A DNA stretch of 64,000 nt from Bin55 sp964511425 (GTDB taxonomy: Bacteria > Pseudomonadota > Gammaproteobacteria > Pseudomonadales > Azotimanducaceae), in the NCBI GenBank assembly GCA_964511425.1, contig CAZEFI010000001.1:62001-126000 (forward strand), in the 5' to 3' direction. Position 1 is the first letter of the stretch, and every line of letters starts with the position of its first letter. Under the pieces are notes generated by a model. The model made no database searches, had not been told where the DNA came from, and saw nothing but the letters and a program-made list of their open reading frames with translations. Positions 8,347 through 17,706 of this stretch are shown piece by piece. Made by a program: the position numbers and the translations under genes.

Positions 8347-9465
8347 TTAGCTTAACGGAAAGTAGTCTGCTACTGGATAGTAAGATTCTCCCACCGCTTC
8401 CGCTACCGCCGAATACGTAATTTTTCCGTCAAATACGTTCAACCCTTCGCGGAGATGAGAGTCTTCGGTCAAGGCACGTTTTAGTCCTTTATTTGCCAAG
8501 GCAACGGTATAGCGCAACGTTGCATTATTCAATGCGAATGTAGCTGTACGAGCAACCGCCCCAGGCATATTTGCAACACAATAATGCACGACATCGTGTT
8601 CGATGTATGTAGGATTGGTATGAGTAGTCGGACGAGAGGTCGCAAACACACCTCCTTGATCAATCGCGACATCGACAATCACTGAGCCTCTTTGCATCCG
8701 ACCAATTAGATCTTCCGACACAAGTTTGGGCGTTGTCTTCCCTGGTAACAGGACGGCACCGATCACCAAATCGGAAGCAGTTACATGTGTATCGACCGCA
8801 TCAACGGTTGAAAAAATAGTCCGCAATGCAGGTCCGAATAATAGATCGAGTTCTGCTAAGCGACGTAAGTCTACATCCAAAATTGTGACGTCAGCTTCCA
8901 TCCCCAATGCTACCCTAGCAGCATTCATACCCACCACGCCTCCTCCAAGAACAGTTACTTTCGCTGGCGGGGTTCCAGGAACTCCTCCGAGAAGCGTGCC
9001 ACGTCCCCCTTGTGCAATTTCCAAAGCATGTGCTCCAGCTTGAACGGACATGCGCCCAGCGACTTCACTCATCGGGGCGAGTAAAGGTAGTCGTCCGTTT
9101 GAGTCGGTGACTGTTTCGTATGCGATTGCTGTACAACCACTCTCCATCAGGCCTCGCGTAAGCTTCGGATTAGGTGCTAAATGCAAATAGGTGAATAGAA
9201 TCTGGCCGGGCTTTAATCGTTTCACTTCTACGGCAAGCGGTTCCTTTACCTTCACAATCATGTCCGCTTCAAAGACTTCGGCTACATCAGACGCGATCTT
9301 CGCACCAGCAGCTTCATAATCGGCGTCAAACAATCCAATGTTTAGCCCCGCATCCTTTTCAACGACAACTTCATGACCCGCACTAGTCAATTCACGAACA
9401 CTAGTTGGTGTCAAGCCGATGCGATTCTCGTCTTTTTTAATTTCGCGAGGTACGCCAATACGCAT
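8347..9465 (-). CDS. ald: Alanine dehydrogenase
   Basis: A 372-residue NAD-dependent L-alanine dehydrogenase, reversibly converting alanine to pyruvate and ammonia. It begins MRIGVPREIKKDENRIGLTP, the standard family start, so I placed the ATG at 9465 although the frame stays open upstream. The substrate-binding region includes TYLHLAPN, and the NAD-binding Rossmann motif is VLGGGVVGMNAARVALGMEADV. A GAGGG lies about nine bases before the start. The gene stands alone between the oxidase operon and a divergent gene. A strong hairpin with a T-run lies in its 5' leader (separate entry), suggesting control by attenuation. Confidence 0.95.
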   Translation of the reverse strand: MRIGVPREIKKDENRIGLTPTSVRELTSAGHEVVVEKDAGLNIGLFDADYEAAGAKIASDVAEVFEADMIVKVKEPLAVEVKRLKPGQILFTYLHLAPNPKLTRGLMESGCTAIAYETVTDSNGRLPLLAPMSEVAGRMSVQAGAHALEIAQGGRGTLLGGVPGTPPAKVTVLGGGVVGMNAARVALGMEADVTILDVDLRRLAELDLLFGPALRTIFSTVDAVDTHVTASDLVIGAVLLPGKTTPKLVSEDLIGRMQRGSVIVDVAIDQGGVFATSRPTTHTNPTYIEHDVVHYCVANMPGAVARTATFALNNATLRYTVALANKGLKRALTEDSHLREGLNVFDGKITYSAVAEAVGESYYPVADYFPLS

Positions 9466-9495
9466 AAAGTTAGCCCTCAAATTCCGTAAAAAAAG

Positions 9496-9527
9496 TAAAA
9501 AAAAGACCCCGACTGGTACCGAAGTCT
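9496..9527 (-). terminator. Terminator-like hairpin in the ald leader (possible attenuator)
   Basis: On the minus strand, AGACTTCG (9527-9520) pairs with CGGGGTCT (9511-9504) over eight base pairs, including two G-T pairs. The loop is eight bases and a run of eight T follows directly (9503-9496). This is the classic form of an intrinsic terminator, but it lies about 30 bases upstream of the ald ATG, with no minus-strand gene before it. It would therefore act on transcripts started in the short region between ald and the divergent gene at 9606. Confidence 0.6.
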
Positions 9528-9605
9528 CTACGTTCCGTGAAAATATTATGTTTATTCGACTGAAATTCCCATACAAGAATGGAACTTAGAAACCGAAATT
9601 AGCGT

Positions 9606-11561
9606 GTGAAACCTGGTAAAAACAAAACTCTTTGGAAGCGAGAAAACTCTAAAACGCAACCGCATACAGAGTTTGATCAAGTCGTGCACGCTCTCACTTC
9701 TTATTCGGACTCAGCTCCTAAGGGGAATCTCAACGAGTTACTCTCGGTCCTCAAAGAGGATTGCACCGACTCAACTGGTAAGACCAACGAACTACTCGGT
9801 GCAGTTCAGAATCTTCTAGAAAACCTAAAACTCGAAATAATTGATGCACACAGTGAAATTGATGAAATCTTGCGCGATGTCGCGGCTTTACTTAGGGAGA
9901 CTAGAACTAAGGCTGCGCTGGAGCGGCAATACGCTCGACTCGATGAATTGTTGGAGCGATTGGACTTCGTTGCCTCTGGTGGTACAGACACAGAAGTACC
10001 AAGAGTTGAAGAAGCAGCACCAAGTAAACCAGCGACTTTCTTGCCAAAACTTCCGATCGCGCGACCCAAAAACTTCGAAGATCCATCGATTGCAAATCAC
10101 TTAGAACGGATCCAGTCTTTAAGTGCGATCCTATCAACACGTTTCTGTAAGCACGGCGTGACCAGTAAGCAACTAGAGCTGCAGGTCGAACAACTCCAAC
10201 TAGCCGAATACTGTCTGCGTACGGTAAAACACGGAACTACCATAGCACTAAAAGATGTTGCATGCGAACTTACCGAAGAAATTTCCAGATTCTTCGAAGG
10301 AAAGGTGAACAATCTAGGGGAGTTCGTTCATTTTGTCGCGACCGGCGGAGTCGTGTATCGAAGTTTTGCTCAGGTTTTTCGTCGACAACTACTCGATCTA
10401 GCAATCATAATCGGTGGAGAACTAGCCTCTCGTTCCGATGCGCGGATCCAAATTGCGACGCACTCGAGCAACTCGGATATTTCGTTAACTATCGAGTTCA
10501 GCGGCCTAAGGACTGCCTTTGATCTAATTTTGCAACGGATGGAAGAATTAAGTGCAACGCTTGAGGACTTCCCAGTGTATGAACCAAATGTGCTTGCGGA
10601 AGAAAAACTGAGTAAAACTGCAAAAACACGTAAAGAAAGAATTGCATACGGCTTAGTGCGGATCAGGCGATTCGTCGATTGTGCCCAGGGGCAGATGAGC
10701 ATCTCCAGCAGTGAAGAACAGCAACTCACAGTAGATATGAAATTTCCGTTACAAGCGAGAGTTCTGCACATATTACCGATAATTGTTGGGGCTGACACGT
10801 TCCTGTTGGAATCCCATCTACTAGCTGGATTCATCGACTCTACAAAGGTCTGTTGGGATGAATCACAATCCAGTATCGAATATGCAGACAGGAGTTACCA
10901 ATACTGCGTAATTGATCACGACATTAGGCCATTCAAACCGAACAAAGACAATCCAACTTGGGTACTGCTACTTGATACGATGGATCGTAAACTCGCTCTT
11001 GAAGTAGAGAACATCGGAGAACCAGAGCTTCAAGTCTCGGTTCCCTCCAATTCGAAGATCCAGCATGGTCACCAATTGTTAGGTGGGAACGCGCCTAGAT
11101 TGTTGATAGACCCCATGGATCTGAGACCTCCAAGTAGGATTGATGTGATGACTGACGAAGTTCCTACCGCACACTTTCTATGCTTCCTTGTGTCAAAAAC
11201 TCTCCAAGCAAAGATCGAACGATGTATCGATACCGGACCGATCATCATGCGCAATACATCATCGTTGGCGGACACTATTTCGCAACTTCAGGAATACCGT
11301 CCAGATTTTTTGATCATCGAAGAGAGTACCGATGAGTTTCGCGCTATGGATGCGTTGAAGCGCATCGGAAATGCGATACACTATTTAAGGATCAAGGTAG
11401 TGCTCTTTATTGAAGCACAAACAAAGCCAGTAGAACAATTGAAGAAAGTCTCATTAGACATAGTTTACCTATCCAAAGATGACGACTTTCGCGAGCTCAA
11501 GAACGTTTTCTCTGCAAATCGAGATTCTGCAAAATCCGTTGAGGAATTAGAGCGCGGTTAA
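9606..11561 (+). CDS. Orphan CheA/ChpA-like hybrid protein with degenerate kinase and receiver domains
   Basis: This 651-residue protein is not an obvious family member, but its C-terminal two thirds follow the order of ChpA/PilL-type hybrid kinases. Residues about 255-382 resemble the dimerisation/ATPase region and end in a G2-like block (YGLVRIRRFVDCAQGQMSIS ... MKFPL). Residues 384-510 look like a CheW domain (ILPIIVGADTFLLESHLLAGFI; LLLDTMDRKLALEVENIGEP). Residues 524-635 look like a receiver (LQEYRPDFLIIEES). The ATP N-box asparagine and GxG glycines are not seen, the receiver aspartate site reads IIEES, and no HPt histidine motif is seen in the coiled-coil N-terminus. I infer a scaffold rather than an active kinase. 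The start is GTG. Confidence 0.5.
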   Translation: MKPGKNKTLWKRENSKTQPHTEFDQVVHALTSYSDSAPKGNLNELLSVLKEDCTDSTGKTNELLGAVQNLLENLKLEIIDAHSEIDEILRDVAALLRETRTKAALERQYARLDELLERLDFVASGGTDTEVPRVEEAAPSKPATFLPKLPIARPKNFEDPSIANHLERIQSLSAILSTRFCKHGVTSKQLELQVEQLQLAEYCLRTVKHGTTIALKDVACELTEEISRFFEGKVNNLGEFVHFVATGGVVYRSFAQVFRRQLLDLAIIIGGELASRSDARIQIATHSSNSDISLTIEFSGLRTAFDLILQRMEELSATLEDFPVYEPNVLAEEKLSKTAKTRKERIAYGLVRIRRFVDCAQGQMSISSSEEQQLTVDMKFPLQARVLHILPIIVGADTFLLESHLLAGFIDSTKVCWDESQSSIEYADRSYQYCVIDHDIRPFKPNKDNPTWVLLLDTMDRKLALEVENIGEPELQVSVPSNSKIQHGHQLLGGNAPRLLIDPMDLRPPSRIDVMTDEVPTAHFLCFLVSKTLQAKIERCIDTGPIIMRNTSSLADTISQLQEYRPDFLIIEESTDEFRAMDALKRIGNAIHYLRIKVVLFIEAQTKPVEQLKKVSLDIVYLSKDDDFRELKNVFSANRDSAKSVEELERG

Positions 11562-12345
11562 GAGAATAAAAGTGGAATCCTGGAGCTCCCTCACCACGTA
11601 AGCGATCACACAGTAAAGTAACCACTTCAATACCAAACTCTTCCAGCGAATTTCGATCAGTTCGATATTCGTGCATTCCGCGTTCGATCCATCTTGGGAT
11701 TTCAGCACCGCAGTTCTGAGAAAAACGGACTAGTTGATCGTAGTTATATATTGGCATGATGCCAGGAATAATAGGAACAGAAATTCCAAAACTACGACAC
11801 CGATCTACAAAATGCAGATACGCGTCGGCGTTGTAGAAGTATTGTGTAATACACGCATTTGCTCCTGCTTGTACTTTCTCAAGTAAAAATTGCAAATCCT
11901 GTGAGGGAGTTTTAGCATCCGGGTGCATTTCGGGGTATGCGGCAACGAAGATTGCTAAATCGGAACCGATTTCTTGTCGAATCAATCGCACCAATTCACT
12001 AGCGTTATGCATCACACTGGGAACAGATCCAGAGGGAGAGTCGCCGCGAAGTACTACCATTCCTTCGATCCCAAGGTCTAAAAAACTTTGCACCGTCGAA
12101 GAGATTTCTTCACGAGAAACATCGCCCCACGAGAGATGCGGGTTCACTTTAAAACCTTCTGCTCGAAGATCTTTTACAGTTTGATACGTTCGATTTCTTG
12201 TTGAGCCTCCCGCGCCGTAAGTTACCGAAAAGAAATCTGGACTTTCATCATGCAGTCGCCTTGCGGCACGTAGCAACTTTGACCAGCCATCTGGAGTCGC
12301 GGGTGGGAAAAACTCGAAACTTAAATGAAAATCTGCGCCAACCAT
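11497..12345 (-). CDS. metF: 5,10-methylenetetrahydrofolate reductase
   Basis: The 282-residue product reduces 5,10-methylene-THF to 5-methyl-THF with FAD, supplying methyl groups for methionine synthesis. The N-terminal SFEFFPPATPDG holds the catalytic glutamate of the family; FSVTYGAGGSTRNRT, VVLRGD and QYFYNADAYL are the further folate- and FAD-binding blocks. The length is typical of the bacterial single-domain enzyme. It is followed upstream by metK on the same strand (24 bp gap), a logical pairing around methionine and SAM. Its 3' end overlaps the convergent ChpA-like gene by 65 bp. Confidence 0.95.
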   Translation of the reverse strand: MVGADFHLSFEFFPPATPDGWSKLLRAARRLHDESPDFFSVTYGAGGSTRNRTYQTVKDLRAEGFKVNPHLSWGDVSREEISSTVQSFLDLGIEGMVVLRGDSPSGSVPSVMHNASELVRLIRQEIGSDLAIFVAAYPEMHPDAKTPSQDLQFLLEKVQAGANACITQYFYNADAYLHFVDRCRSFGISVPIIPGIMPIYNYDQLVRFSQNCGAEIPRWIERGMHEYRTDRNSLEEFGIEVVTLLCDRLRGEGAPGFHFYSLNRALIPQRILQNLDLQRKRS

Positions 12346-12368
12346 GTTATCGGCACCTGAATAAACTA

Positions 12369-13508
12369 TTATCTCAGCTTATCTGCGAGATCCGTACATT
12401 CCCAAGTGAAGTTTTCTTCTTCTCTTCCGAAGTGTCCAAATGCGGCTGTCGCGCTGTAAATAGGCCGTTTTAAGTCGAGTCTACGGATAAGTTCCTTGGG
12501 TCGAAGATTGAAATGTTGCTTGACGAGGGTAAGGATTGATTCATTTGAGATCGTCCCAGTTTCGAAAGTATTCAAAGAGATTGATGTTGGATCCGGTTGT
12601 CCGATTGCATAGCTCACTTGAATCTCGCATCGTCGTGCAAGTCCCGCAGCTACAACGTTTTTTGCTACGTGTCGAACTGCATATGCGGCGGAACGATCGA
12701 CTTTGGATGGATCCTTACCAGAAAATGCGCCTCCACCATGGTGCGCCATCCCACCATAAGTGTCAACGATAATTTTTCGGCCGGTCAAACCACAATCGGC
12801 AACCGGTCCTCCAACGTCGAATTTCCCGGTCGGATTGATCCAGTATTTAGTATCATCGTTTAGCCAATCTGATGGAATCACATTTTTGATGACTGTTTCG
12901 CGTACTCCTTCCTCGATCTCGGAACGGGTTGTATCTGGATGATGTTGTGTTGAAAATACGATAGTATCAACACAGACTGGGGAACCATTGGAATACCGAA
13001 AAGTTAATTGGCATTTCGCATCTGGACGCATCCACGGTAATTCTGTCCCACGTACTTCCGCTTGTCGCTCCATTAATCGATGGCAATACGTAATTGGTGC
13101 AGGCATCAATACCTTAGTTTCGTTTGTAGCGTAGCCAAACATCATTCCTTGGTCGCCAGCACCCTGTGGACGATGAGCCGTCTCCTCTACTCCTTGTCCA
13201 ATCTCTGTCGACTGAGGATTGAGTTCGGTCAGCACTCGAAATCCATCGGGATCCATTCCAGTCTCCTCAGTATATCCCGTATCTCGCACGACTTTTCGTG
13301 CAATTTCTTCAACGTTTACTTCAGCCTTCGAGCTTACTTCACCCGCGATAACAACGAGTTCGGACTTTACCAAAGTCTCACAAGCAACTCGTGCGTTTGG
13401 ATCTTTTTTTAAGTATGCATCTAGTACCGCATCCGAAATACGATCTGCAAGCTTATCCGGATGCCCGTTCGAAACCGATTCCGATGTAAAAATGTCGTAG
13501 CCGTTCAT
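12369..13508 (-). CDS. metK: S-adenosylmethionine synthase
   Basis: A 379-residue methionine adenosyltransferase making SAM from methionine and ATP. It starts with FTSESVSNGHPDKLADRISDAV, which holds the ATP-binding histidine, and contains GAGDQGMMFGYATNET and the P-loop-like GGGAFSGKDPSKVDRSAAY. The length and all signature blocks are standard. It stands divergent from the transketolase gene across about 125 bp. No SAM riboswitch structure was apparent in that gap. It is probably co-transcribed with metF. Confidence 0.97.
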   Translation of the reverse strand: MNGYDIFTSESVSNGHPDKLADRISDAVLDAYLKKDPNARVACETLVKSELVVIAGEVSSKAEVNVEEIARKVVRDTGYTEETGMDPDGFRVLTELNPQSTEIGQGVEETAHRPQGAGDQGMMFGYATNETKVLMPAPITYCHRLMERQAEVRGTELPWMRPDAKCQLTFRYSNGSPVCVDTIVFSTQHHPDTTRSEIEEGVRETVIKNVIPSDWLNDDTKYWINPTGKFDVGGPVADCGLTGRKIIVDTYGGMAHHGGGAFSGKDPSKVDRSAAYAVRHVAKNVVAAGLARRCEIQVSYAIGQPDPTSISLNTFETGTISNESILTLVKQHFNLRPKELIRRLDLKRPIYSATAAFGHFGREEENFTWECTDLADKLR

Positions 13509-13634
13509 CTATTCTCCAGCGAAATTAGGTGCTCATTCTATGTTCCAATGCGATTTTTTCTACTCAAAACTTAATATTTGTGCTATGTATGATTCTATTT
13601 GCTGTTTCAAAACACCACACATGGAAACAAATCA

Positions 13635-15641
13635 TTGAGTAAAACGACTCGAATGGAACGCGCTAATGCCGTCCGGGTATTAGCCATGGATGCAGTTGAA
13701 CTCGCCCAATCTGGACATCCAGGGGCACCAATGGGTCTAGCCGATCTCGCCGAAATTCTGTGGCGAGAATATATGCAAGTAAACCCATTAAATCCATCGT
13801 GGGAAAATCGTGACCGAGTCGTGCTATCGAACGGACACGCGTCAATGCTACTTTATGCCGTCATGCATCTCGCGGGATTTGAGATTTCCATCGACGACAT
13901 TAAAAATTTCCGACAGTTACACTCCAAAACACCTGGGCACCCAGAATACGGAATTACTCCAGGCGTTGAAACCACAACGGGACCTCTGGGTCAAGGTTTC
14001 GCAAACGCTGTTGGGATGGCAATCGCCGAACAACAACTTGCTAGAAAGTTCAACACCAGCCCCCACTCTATCGTCGACCATCGTACCTGGGTCATCGTCG
14101 GTGATGGCTGTCTTATGGAGGGGATTTCGCACGAAGCTGCGTCATTAGCGGGAACGCTGCAACTCAGCAAATTAGTGGCGATTTACGATAACAATGGCAT
14201 CTCGATTGATGGCAAAACTTCGGGTTGGTTCACCGAAGATGTCGCCGCCCGATTTCAAAGTTATGGTTGGCGTGTGATCCCCAACGTCGACGGTCATGAC
14301 TCTAAAGCAATCCGAAATGCCTTAAATGCAGCCACCGACAACACCTGCAAACAACCGACTTTGATCGACCTTAAGACTACCATTGGATATGGCGCACCAA
14401 CTAAAGCGGGATCAGAAGCGACTCATGGAGCTCCCCTAGGTAGCGAAGAGGTTCAAGCAACTCGAGACAAACTGGGTTGGCACGAAGTGCCGTTCAATAT
14501 CCCACAATCGATAGCAGAAGACTGGAATCTGTGCGCTCGCGGTACTGCACTGGAAGCAACATGGAACGAAACGTACGCCTCCTATGCCGACGCTCACCCT
14601 CAACTGGCAGCAGAATATCGACGCCGGATTCATGGCTCGTTACCTCCAGAACTGGACCATGCATTGAGCCAACACTTAAAGAACTTAATACGGACATCCA
14701 AAGCAACAGCCACTCGAAAAGCTTCCGGCGAATGCCTTGATGTCATTGGGCCTTCGTTACCTGAATTGATAGGAGGTTCTGCTGATCTCACCGGGTCTAA
14801 CAACACGGAGTGGAAAGGAGCCGGAAAACTCATCAACGGCGGAAGCTATATAAACTTTGGCGTACGTGAGTTCGCAATGACCGCGATTGCGAATGGTCTC
14901 TCGCTTCATGGTGGCTTCATTCCTTATACCGGAACATTTTTGGTCTTTATGGATTATGCGCGAAATGCCGTGCGCTTAGCCGCGCTAATGGAAATTCAGC
15001 ACATTTTTATATATACACATGATTCAGTAGGCCTAGGTGAGGATGGACCGACACACCAGCCTATAGAGCAACTAACGAATTTGCGGACGACTCCTAATTT
15101 TTCGGTGTGGCGTCCTTGTGATGGCGTAGAAACGCTCGTTGCGTGGCGCTTTGCTTTGCACCGGAAATCCGGTCCAACTGCGTTGATCCTGACTAGGCAG
15201 AGCACGGTACCTCAAAATCGAACCACCGAACAAATCGGTACGATCGATCGAGGCGGGTACATTCTAAAATCTGAATCTCACGCATTACAGCTAATTTTGT
15301 TAGCAACTGGGTCAGAAGTTAGTTTAGCAATTGAAGCGAGTGGGAAACTTGAAGCAGGAGGCATCGGGACACGAGTCGTGTCCATACCAAGTACCGACCA
15401 ATTTCTGGCACAAGACCAAGCCTATCAGGAGCAAGTAATTCCATCAGAAACACGCGCTCGCATCGCAATTGAAGCCGGCCACCCGGATTATTGGCGCAAG
15501 TTTGTTGGACTAGAAGGCGAAGTCATTGGTATTGATCAATTTGGGGTTTCTGCGCCCGGAGATATTGCTCTGAACCACATGGGTATTCATTCGCAAGCCA
15601 TCATTGACGCTGCTCACAAGATGTTTGCGGACACTATTTAA
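13635..15641 (+). CDS. tkt: Transketolase
   Basis: A thiamine-diphosphate enzyme of about 668 residues, transferring two-carbon ketol units in the pentose-phosphate pathway. Recognisable blocks: QSGHPGAPMGLADLAEILW near the N-terminus, PLGQGFANAVGMAIAE, the ThDP site GDGCLMEGISHEAASLAG, and TYTHDSVGLGEDGPTHQP of the pyrimidine domain. Start choice is uncertain: I use the TTG at 13635 because homologues begin about six residues before the ERANAVR block. An ATG at 13653 would trim these, and a TTG at 13599 would lengthen the protein. pgk follows after only 7 bp. Confidence 0.93.
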   Translation: MSKTTRMERANAVRVLAMDAVELAQSGHPGAPMGLADLAEILWREYMQVNPLNPSWENRDRVVLSNGHASMLLYAVMHLAGFEISIDDIKNFRQLHSKTPGHPEYGITPGVETTTGPLGQGFANAVGMAIAEQQLARKFNTSPHSIVDHRTWVIVGDGCLMEGISHEAASLAGTLQLSKLVAIYDNNGISIDGKTSGWFTEDVAARFQSYGWRVIPNVDGHDSKAIRNALNAATDNTCKQPTLIDLKTTIGYGAPTKAGSEATHGAPLGSEEVQATRDKLGWHEVPFNIPQSIAEDWNLCARGTALEATWNETYASYADAHPQLAAEYRRRIHGSLPPELDHALSQHLKNLIRTSKATATRKASGECLDVIGPSLPELIGGSADLTGSNNTEWKGAGKLINGGSYINFGVREFAMTAIANGLSLHGGFIPYTGTFLVFMDYARNAVRLAALMEIQHIFIYTHDSVGLGEDGPTHQPIEQLTNLRTTPNFSVWRPCDGVETLVAWRFALHRKSGPTALILTRQSTVPQNRTTEQIGTIDRGGYILKSESHALQLILLATGSEVSLAIEASGKLEAGGIGTRVVSIPSTDQFLAQDQAYQEQVIPSETRARIAIEAGHPDYWRKFVGLEGEVIGIDQFGVSAPGDIALNHMGIHSQAIIDAAHKMFADTI

Positions 15642-15648
15642 TCCAGTC

Positions 15649-16815
15649 ATGCACACACTACATGAAGTCTCAATTGATAATAAACGCGTAGTCCTTCGCG
15701 TAGACTTCAATGTACCGATGGTCGACGGTACGGTAGGCGATGACGCGCGTATTAAAGCGACTCTACCGACAATCGAATATTGTTTGGCGAGAAATGCGGA
15801 AGTGGTCTTATTGTCGCACCTCGGTCGTCCTCGAGGTCGAGATCAACCCGATTTTTCATTACTGCCGGTAGCCCGGCGATTGGAAGGGTTGCTAGGACGG
15901 CGCGTGGAGTTTATTACAAATTGGAATAGTTATTTTCAGTCGGTTAAGGACTCAAAGGAGATTGTGCCAGGAAAGACTGTTCTCTTGGAAAATCTTCGTT
16001 TTGATTCCAGAGAAGAAGCTAACAGTGCGGAGTTTGGCGCGCATCTTGGTACGATTGGAGATATTTACGTCTTTGAAGCCTTTGCTACTGCTCATCGTGC
16101 GCATGCGTCAACGTGCGCAGCGATCAAAGCTGCTCCGATATCTTGTTCGGGTTTCCTCGTTGCACGAGAGATCCAAACGTTGACCAATGTAATGAAAACA
16201 CCTACCAGACCCTTGGTTGCCGTTGTTGGAGGTGCTAAGGTATCGGGAAAACTTGAGGTCTTAGACCAACTTGGAAAACTTGCGGATTCATTGCTAGTCG
16301 GTGGAGGCATCGCAAATACTTTATTACTTGCAAAGGGTCACTCTGTTGGTCAATCATTAGTGGAATTAGAACTCCAGTCTACCGCTCAGCGATTCGTGAC
16401 TAATGCAGCGTTAGAACTACCTGTTGATGTGATGGTTGGTCACGAAGTCTCATCGAAGACCAACTCCATCTTTCGGTTGCTCGATCAGATTTCTGACATC
16501 GACGTGATCGCTGATATCGGACCGGAAACAGCTCGCCGGTATGCGAAAATCATCGAGAATGCTGGCACAATCCTGTGGAATGGTCCGATGGGAGTATTTG
16601 AAATTGATCAATTTGGCGAAGGAACTCGTGTTGTGACCAATGCCGTTGGGAATAGTATTGGCTACAGTGTTGCGGGGGGAGGTGATACTATAGCAGCGAT
16701 CTCAAAGTACGGTGCTCACCAAAAATTTAACTATATTTCAACTGGGGGCGGGGCGTTTCTCAAATTTATAGAGGGTAGAAAGTTGCCTGCATTGCAAGCT
16801 CTAGGCAAAGATTAG
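15649..16815 (+). CDS. pgk: Phosphoglycerate kinase
   Basis: A 388-residue glycolytic kinase interconverting 1,3-bisphosphoglycerate and 3-phosphoglycerate with ADP/ATP. Signature segments are VVLRVDFNVPMVDG, LLSHLGRPRGR, GGAKVSGKLEVLDQL and the nucleotide-binding WNGPMGVFE with SVAGGGDTIAAI. The frame is open further upstream into tkt, but the start at 15649 matches the family N-terminus. It is tightly linked to tkt; the erythrose-4-phosphate or glyceraldehyde-3-phosphate dehydrogenase gene often found between them is absent. It ends in TAG. Confidence 0.97.
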   Translation: MHTLHEVSIDNKRVVLRVDFNVPMVDGTVGDDARIKATLPTIEYCLARNAEVVLLSHLGRPRGRDQPDFSLLPVARRLEGLLGRRVEFITNWNSYFQSVKDSKEIVPGKTVLLENLRFDSREEANSAEFGAHLGTIGDIYVFEAFATAHRAHASTCAAIKAAPISCSGFLVAREIQTLTNVMKTPTRPLVAVVGGAKVSGKLEVLDQLGKLADSLLVGGGIANTLLLAKGHSVGQSLVELELQSTAQRFVTNAALELPVDVMVGHEVSSKTNSIFRLLDQISDIDVIADIGPETARRYAKIIENAGTILWNGPMGVFEIDQFGEGTRVVTNAVGNSIGYSVAGGGDTIAAISKYGAHQKFNYISTGGGAFLKFIEGRKLPALQALGKD

Positions 16816-17019
16816 TCCAAGTTTCTGTGGAAACACTCGAACTTTCGCTATTTTCTAAATCTTACAACGGAACCAACACCACGATTTGACCGGGGTTCGT
16901 GTAGATTTTTAAAAAATTTTTCAATGCTGGGGCTTAGTGTGAGCTCGAGGAAATACTAGGACAGGTCTCACGTATTCTTCTACCACTGTAACACTGTGTC
17001 AAGTCTGCGAGCTTAAAAA

Positions 17020-17694
17020 TTAGGAGCAGGTTTTGTGTTCGACATTACCATCAGCTTTCGCAATAAATAAGTCCTTAGGTTTATGTTGCGAGAATATTCC
17101 TGTGGTTACGACACCCGGAATGTCATTAATAGTTCGTTCCCAGTAATCGGGCTCGCGAATCTTAAGTCCTCGTACATCTAGAATGCAGTTGCCATTGTCC
17201 GTGAATCCTGCTCTTTGTCGTGGGTTTCCTCCGAGTTTGCGTAGTTTCTCCGCTACTGGGTGACAAGCAAACGGTACCACTTCAACTGGAACAGGAAACT
17301 CACCTAGACATTCGACCAATTTACTCTCATCCACGATGCACACGAATCGTTTTGCGATGGATGCAACTATTTTTTCTCTAGTTAACGCACCCCCACCACC
17401 CTTTACTAACGCAAAGCTAGGGTCGACTTCGTCTGCACCGTCTACATACACCTCGACTTCTGACACATCGTTGATATCAACTACATTGAAGTCATAGGAC
17501 TTCAATTTCGCTGTACTGTGCAGTGAACTAGACACAGTACCTGCATACGGATGATTCGTTTTTGCAAGACAATCGATAAAGAAATTTACGGTTGACCCCG
17601 TACCAATTCCTAGTAACGAGTTCGGGTGCAATAATGGCTCAATAGCAGAAAAAGCTACTTCGGCCACCTTTTGTTTTAAAGCTTCGACCGACAT
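17020..17694 (-). CDS. rpiA: Ribose-5-phosphate isomerase A
   Basis: The 224-residue enzyme interconverts ribose 5-phosphate and ribulose 5-phosphate. The phosphate-binding GIGTGSTVNFFIDCL, YVDGADEVDPSFALVKGGGGALTREK with the catalytic acidic residues, and VCIVDESKLVECLG are all present. It is the last of three minus-strand genes (fau-def-rpiA), 12 bp after def. The pentose-phosphate role matches the nearby transketolase although that lies on the other strand. Confidence 0.96.
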   Translation of the reverse strand: MSVEALKQKVAEVAFSAIEPLLHPNSLLGIGTGSTVNFFIDCLAKTNHPYAGTVSSSLHSTAKLKSYDFNVVDINDVSEVEVYVDGADEVDPSFALVKGGGGALTREKIVASIAKRFVCIVDESKLVECLGEFPVPVEVVPFACHPVAEKLRKLGGNPRQRAGFTDNGNCILDVRGLKIREPDYWERTINDIPGVVTTGIFSQHKPKDLFIAKADGNVEHKTCS

Positions 17695-17706
17695 TCGTTG
17701 TACTGG

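Noticed and set aside
16904..16922. A/T palindrome between pgk and rpiA as a bidirectional terminator
   Set aside because: It consists only of A and T with no GC stem, so a stable hairpin is not supported.
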